Made by a program: the position numbers and the translations under genes. A model generated the notes under the pieces. It saw only the letters and a program-made list of their open reading frames with translations, was not told the DNA's origin and made no database searches. Positions 6,761 through 9,069 of a DNA stretch of 9,069 nt are shown one piece after another (the stretch's first letter is position 1; every line of letters begins with the position of its first letter). The stretch is from Burkholderiales bacterium UBA4657 (GTDB lineage Bacteria; Pseudomonadota; Gammaproteobacteria; Burkholderiales; Burkholderiaceae_E): assembly GCA_002405475.1 (NCBI GenBank), contig DHLX01000010.1, positions 14,896-23,964 on the forward strand, given 5' to 3'.

Positions 6761-7690
6761 CTATTTCTTTCTGGCACGCGGGTGTGCGGCATCGTACACC
6801 TTGGCCAGATGCTGAAAATCGAGTTTGGTATAGACCTGCGTCGTTGCAATGCTGGCGTGCCCCAGCATTTCCTGCACCGCGCGTAAGTCGCCCGAACTTT
6901 GCAACACATGGCTGGCAAAACTGTGACGCAGCATGTGCGGGTGTACGCCCGTGGCTAGCCCCTGCTGTGCTGCGCGTTGCTTCAGCAGGCGCTGCACTAC
7001 GCCGGCACTAATGCGCTGCCCGCGCGCACCGACAAACAAGGCGGGCTCATCTGCTTGTGCCAGCTCGCTGCGCACTGACAGCCACTCTTGTATGGCCTGG
7101 CTGGCCCGGGTTCCCACCGGTACCACACGGCGTTTTTGACCCTTGCCGGTCACCACGGCCTCACGCAAATCCTCTGACAACCAGCCCAGTGCTGATGCAC
7201 CAGGGTGCCAGTCGAGATGGATCAGCTCGCTCAGACGTAAACCAGATGAGTAGAGCAGTTCGAACATGGCACGGTCGCGTTTCTGCGCCGGCGTTTCCGC
7301 GGCAAACTCGACCAGTTGCGAAGCCGTATCTGGTGCCAGTGCTTTGGGTAACAGTTTGGCGGCACGTGGTGCCCGCAGCCCTTGCGCCGGGTTGGTCTGA
7401 ACCACGCCCTGACGCGCCAGCCAACGGTAATAGCCACGCCACGCCGCGAGCGCAATCGCAATACTGCGCGGTGATTGTTGCTTGCGCTGCAAATGCGCGA
7501 CGCCACGACGTATATGGCCAGAGTTAAGCTGTTCCAGCGCCAAAGGTTGTAGCGCTTGCAGTAATTCCTTCAGTGCCAGTGCATACATGGCCAAAGTGCG
7601 CGCGCTTAAATGCCGCTCGTGCGCCAGCATTTGCAGAAAACCCCGTGCTGACTCGGGCAGACCTGGCCGCTCGTGTGCCAGGAGTGGCAT
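6761..7690 (-). CDS. xerC: Site-specific tyrosine recombinase XerC
   Basis: A 309-residue tyrosine recombinase (298 in E. coli XerC). With XerD it acts at the dif site to resolve chromosome dimers at division. The N-terminal SAM-like core-binding domain spans about residues 10-105 (FLQMLAHERHLSARTLAMY; RSIAIALAAWRGYYRWL). The catalytic domain carries the complete set of active-site residues: R152 (SSGLRLSEL), K183 (TGKGQK), H252 and R255 (HPHMLRHSFASH), H278 (LGHASIATTQ) and the nucleophile Y287 (VYTKL). XerC rather than XerD is favoured by the dapF-DUF484-xerC neighbourhood seen in gammaproteobacteria. ATG (complement of 7688-7690) lies 2 nt after the DUF484 stop, so translational coupling is likely; no strong Shine-Dalgarno is seen. 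Nothing suggests an integron or phage integrase. The gene is complete. Confidence 0.95.
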   Translation of the reverse strand: MPLLAHERPGLPESARGFLQMLAHERHLSARTLAMYALALKELLQALQPLALEQLNSGHIRRGVAHLQRKQQSPRSIAIALAAWRGYYRWLARQGVVQTNPAQGLRAPRAAKLLPKALAPDTASQLVEFAAETPAQKRDRAMFELLYSSGLRLSELIHLDWHPGASALGWLSEDLREAVVTGKGQKRRVVPVGTRASQAIQEWLSVRSELAQADEPALFVGARGQRISAGVVQRLLKQRAAQQGLATGVHPHMLRHSFASHVLQSSGDLRAVQEMLGHASIATTQVYTKLDFQHLAKVYDAAHPRARKK

Positions 7691-7692
7691 TT

Positions 7693-8352
7693 TTATTGCA
7701 CCAGACGCGCTAGCGCAGCACTGGCAATTTCACCAATCCGTGCCAGGTAGGTCGTGCCCATGTCGGGGGTGAAGCGCTTCGGGTCGGGCGAGCCCAAGAT
7801 GACTAGGCCATAGGCTTCCGGTGCTGCGCCAACCCGCAGCGGTAGCATCGCGACGGACGTTATCCGTTCGCCTTCCGATAGCCACAACCCAGCCTCAAAG
7901 CCTGAATTAGGCCCCACATACGGCGTCATCAAACTATTGGCAAACAGCCGGGTATCGGGTGATACCGTCTTGGCATACGGTTGGTCAGTACCCAAAGTGG
8001 CACCCCAGACTCGAACCGCAGCCGCAGGCAGGTTATAAATTTCCTTGAGCGCCACCACCAGCGCATCCGGCAGCATCATGGCATTCCGTTCGAGGAAAAG
8101 CTTGCGTGCCAGCTTGATGGTTTTTTCAGTAATGGCATCATTTTCCTGACCAAAACGTATCAGTTCGGCGGTACGCAATTCCAGACTTTTAATCTTTTCG
8201 CGCAGCATTTCCATTTGCCGCTCTTGTAGCGATACGGCCCGGTTGCCATGAGGGGAAATCAGGCTGATACGATTAAGGACTTCGGCATGCTCCTGGAAAA
8301 ATTCCGGGTGCGCTTCAAGAAAGCTGGCTACGTCGAGCGGATTCAGGCTCAT
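7693..8352 (-). CDS. DUF484 family protein (coiled coil plus GAF-like domain)
   Basis: A 219-residue protein of the DUF484 family, the same family as E. coli YigA, which also lies between dapF and xerC. Its function is unknown. The start reads MSLNPLDVASFLEAHPEFFQEH, typical of the family, followed by a heptad-like helix (about residues 38-65, LQERQMEMLREKIKSLELR) likely to form a coiled coil. The rest (about 85-218) fits a GAF-like fold, with segments VRVWGATLG, MTPYVGPNSGFEAGL, ITSVAMLPLRVG, YGLVILGSPDPKRFTPDMGTTYLARIGEIASAALARL. ATG (complement of 8350-8352) has GGAG (complement of 8357-8360) four bases upstream. The stop is 2 nt from the xerC start. A regulatory or scaffolding role in recombination or cell wall synthesis would be guesswork from position. 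Confidence 0.9.
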   Translation of the reverse strand: MSLNPLDVASFLEAHPEFFQEHAEVLNRISLISPHGNRAVSLQERQMEMLREKIKSLELRTAELIRFGQENDAITEKTIKLARKLFLERNAMMLPDALVVALKEIYNLPAAAVRVWGATLGTDQPYAKTVSPDTRLFANSLMTPYVGPNSGFEAGLWLSEGERITSVAMLPLRVGAAPEAYGLVILGSPDPKRFTPDMGTTYLARIGEIASAALARLVQ

Positions 8353-8390
8353 AGGGCTCCATTAAACAGGCTGAGGCAGTGAAGGCAAGC

Positions 8391-8396
8391 ATTGTA
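8391..8396 (-). promoter_or_regulatory. Possible -10 element before the DUF484-xerC genes
   Basis: The 70-nt gap between dapF and the DUF484 gene contains TACAAT on the minus strand (complement of 8391-8396), five of six bases matching the consensus -10. The bases 17 nt upstream are a poor -35, and the TTGAAT further up is 24 nt away, too far. An internal promoter is therefore possible but weak; read-through from dapF is at least as likely. Nothing else was seen in this gap. Confidence 0.2.
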
Positions 8397-8422
8397 GCGC
8401 GGCCGCAAGCTGAAATCGACAT

Positions 8423-9069
8423 TCAAGCCTGGGCAGGCTGGATTGTGATTTCACCTTCAAATACAGTTACTGCCGGGCCGGCCAGCATGACCGGCGCGCC
8501 GCGTCCGGCCCAGCTGATTTCGAGCAGACCCCCCCGTGCCTGCACTGTGACCGGGGACTGCAAAAGCCCGCGCTCGATACCCGTGACCACCGCCGCACAT
8601 GCACCGGTACCGCAGGCCAGGGTTTCGCCCGAGCCGCGTTCCCAGACCCGAAGCCGGATATGATGCGGGTCGACGATTTGCATGAAACCGGCATTGACCC
8701 GCGCCGGAAAACGCTCGTGCTGCTCAATTAATGGCCCGAGCGTGGTGACCGGCGCTTGCTCGACGTCAGCCACCACTTGTACCGCGTGCGGATTCCCCAT
8801 GGACACCAGCGCCAGCTCCACGGCCTGACCCGCTATATGCAGCGGCCACAATGACAGGCCACCTTCGGTTTTGGCAGACAAGTTCTGGGTAAGAAATGGT
8901 AGTTGCTCAGGTTGGAATTCCGGCACCCCCATGGCGACCAGCACCTGACCGTCGTCACGTAACGACAGTTCAATAACGCCGCGCTGAATTTCGACTTTGA
9001 CGCGCTGCTTGTCCGTCAGACCCTTCTCGACCACGTAGCGCATGCAGGCGCGCGCGCCACTCGGCGCGC
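8423..9069 (-). CDS. dapF: Diaminopimelate epimerase DapF (5' part cut by window edge)
   Basis: The C-terminal 215 or so residues of DapF (about 275 in full). It interconverts LL- and meso-diaminopimelate for lysine and peptidoglycan synthesis, by a two-cysteine mechanism in the cytoplasm. Recognised by RYVVEKGLTDK, SMGNPHAV, LGPLIEQHERFPARVNAGFMQIV, HIRLRVWERGSGETLACGTGACAA and LAGPAVTVFEGEI. The second catalytic cysteine is present in LACGTGACA (codon complementary to 8612-8614). The frame runs on past the internal ATG at 9043 to the right edge, so that ATG is not the true start. At the edge (about 9044-9067) the family motif CGNGARCF, which holds the first catalytic cysteine, is expected, but the sequence reads APSGARAC. 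This is either a real substitution or faulty sequence at the end. Gene order dapF-DUF484-xerC is conserved with E. coli. Confidence 0.93.
   Translation of the reverse strand, partial: APSGARACMRYVVEKGLTDKQRVKVEIQRGVIELSLRDDGQVLVAMGVPEFQPEQLPFLTQNLSAKTEGGLSLWPLHIAGQAVELALVSMGNPHAVQVVADVEQAPVTTLGPLIEQHERFPARVNAGFMQIVDPHHIRLRVWERGSGETLACGTGACAAVVTGIERGLLQSPVTVQARGGLLEISWAGRGAPVMLAGPAVTVFEGEITIQPAQA

Noticed and set aside
7057..7527. Open frame of 156 codons on the + strand over xerC
   Set aside because: It is antisense to a clearly functional xerC with all active-site residues; its composition is that of a shadow frame.
8475..8511. GGGCCGG / CCGGCCC inverted repeat in dapF
   Set aside because: A 7-bp match in a very GC-rich coding stretch with a long loop and no T tail is expected by chance.

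Overview
This window reads as an ordinary, densely packed chromosomal segment of a betaproteobacterium. The evidence is the gene content and order: comF-trmL, then a DUF971 gene with ubiE, a Tim44-like gene, ubiJ and ubiB, and on the other strand dapF, a DUF484 gene and xerC. The base composition is mixed and moderately GC-rich. The arrangement suggests the Nitrosomonadales / methylotroph side of the class, but the genus cannot be fixed from sequence alone. I see no mobile element, CRISPR array, tRNA, rRNA or phage gene, and no convincing undescribed multi-gene system.

Left part (1-1909, + strand): the 3' end of comF (phosphoribosyltransferase-like competence/salvage protein), trmL (tRNA wobble 2'-O-methyltransferase), a small DUF971 protein and ubiE (quinone C-methyltransferase). 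Gaps are 2 nt (comF/trmL) and 14 nt (trmL/DUF971), and DUF971 overlaps ubiE by 8 nt, so this is one tight transcription unit running in from the left edge.

Middle part (1910-5282, + strand): a 91-nt AT-rich gap leads into a secreted or membrane-anchored Tim44-like protein. A strong intrinsic terminator follows it and lies directly against the start codon of ubiJ. ubiJ and ubiB are translationally coupled (1-nt overlap). Apart from the inserted Tim44-like gene, this matches the ubiE-ubiJ-ubiB cluster of E. coli: UbiE methylates the quinone ring, UbiJ is an SCP2-type lipid-binding accessory factor, and UbiB is the atypical kinase/ATPase of the ubiquinone pathway. After 40 nt comes a sodium:solute symporter gene with a strong ribosome binding site and no evident link to quinones.

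Right part (6761-9069, - strand): dapF (diaminopimelate epimerase, cut by the right edge), a DUF484 coiled-coil/GAF protein and the tyrosine recombinase xerC, in the same order as the E. coli dapF-yigA-xerC cluster. Its last stop codon is one base from the stop of the convergent symporter gene.

Points worth a second look are the terminator set against the ubiJ start, the Tim44-like gene inside the ubiquinone locus, the cysteine-free DUF971 protein, a perfect 9-bp inverted repeat inside ubiJ, and the apparent loss of the first catalytic cysteine motif of DapF in the last 26 bases, which may be a sequence-end artefact.
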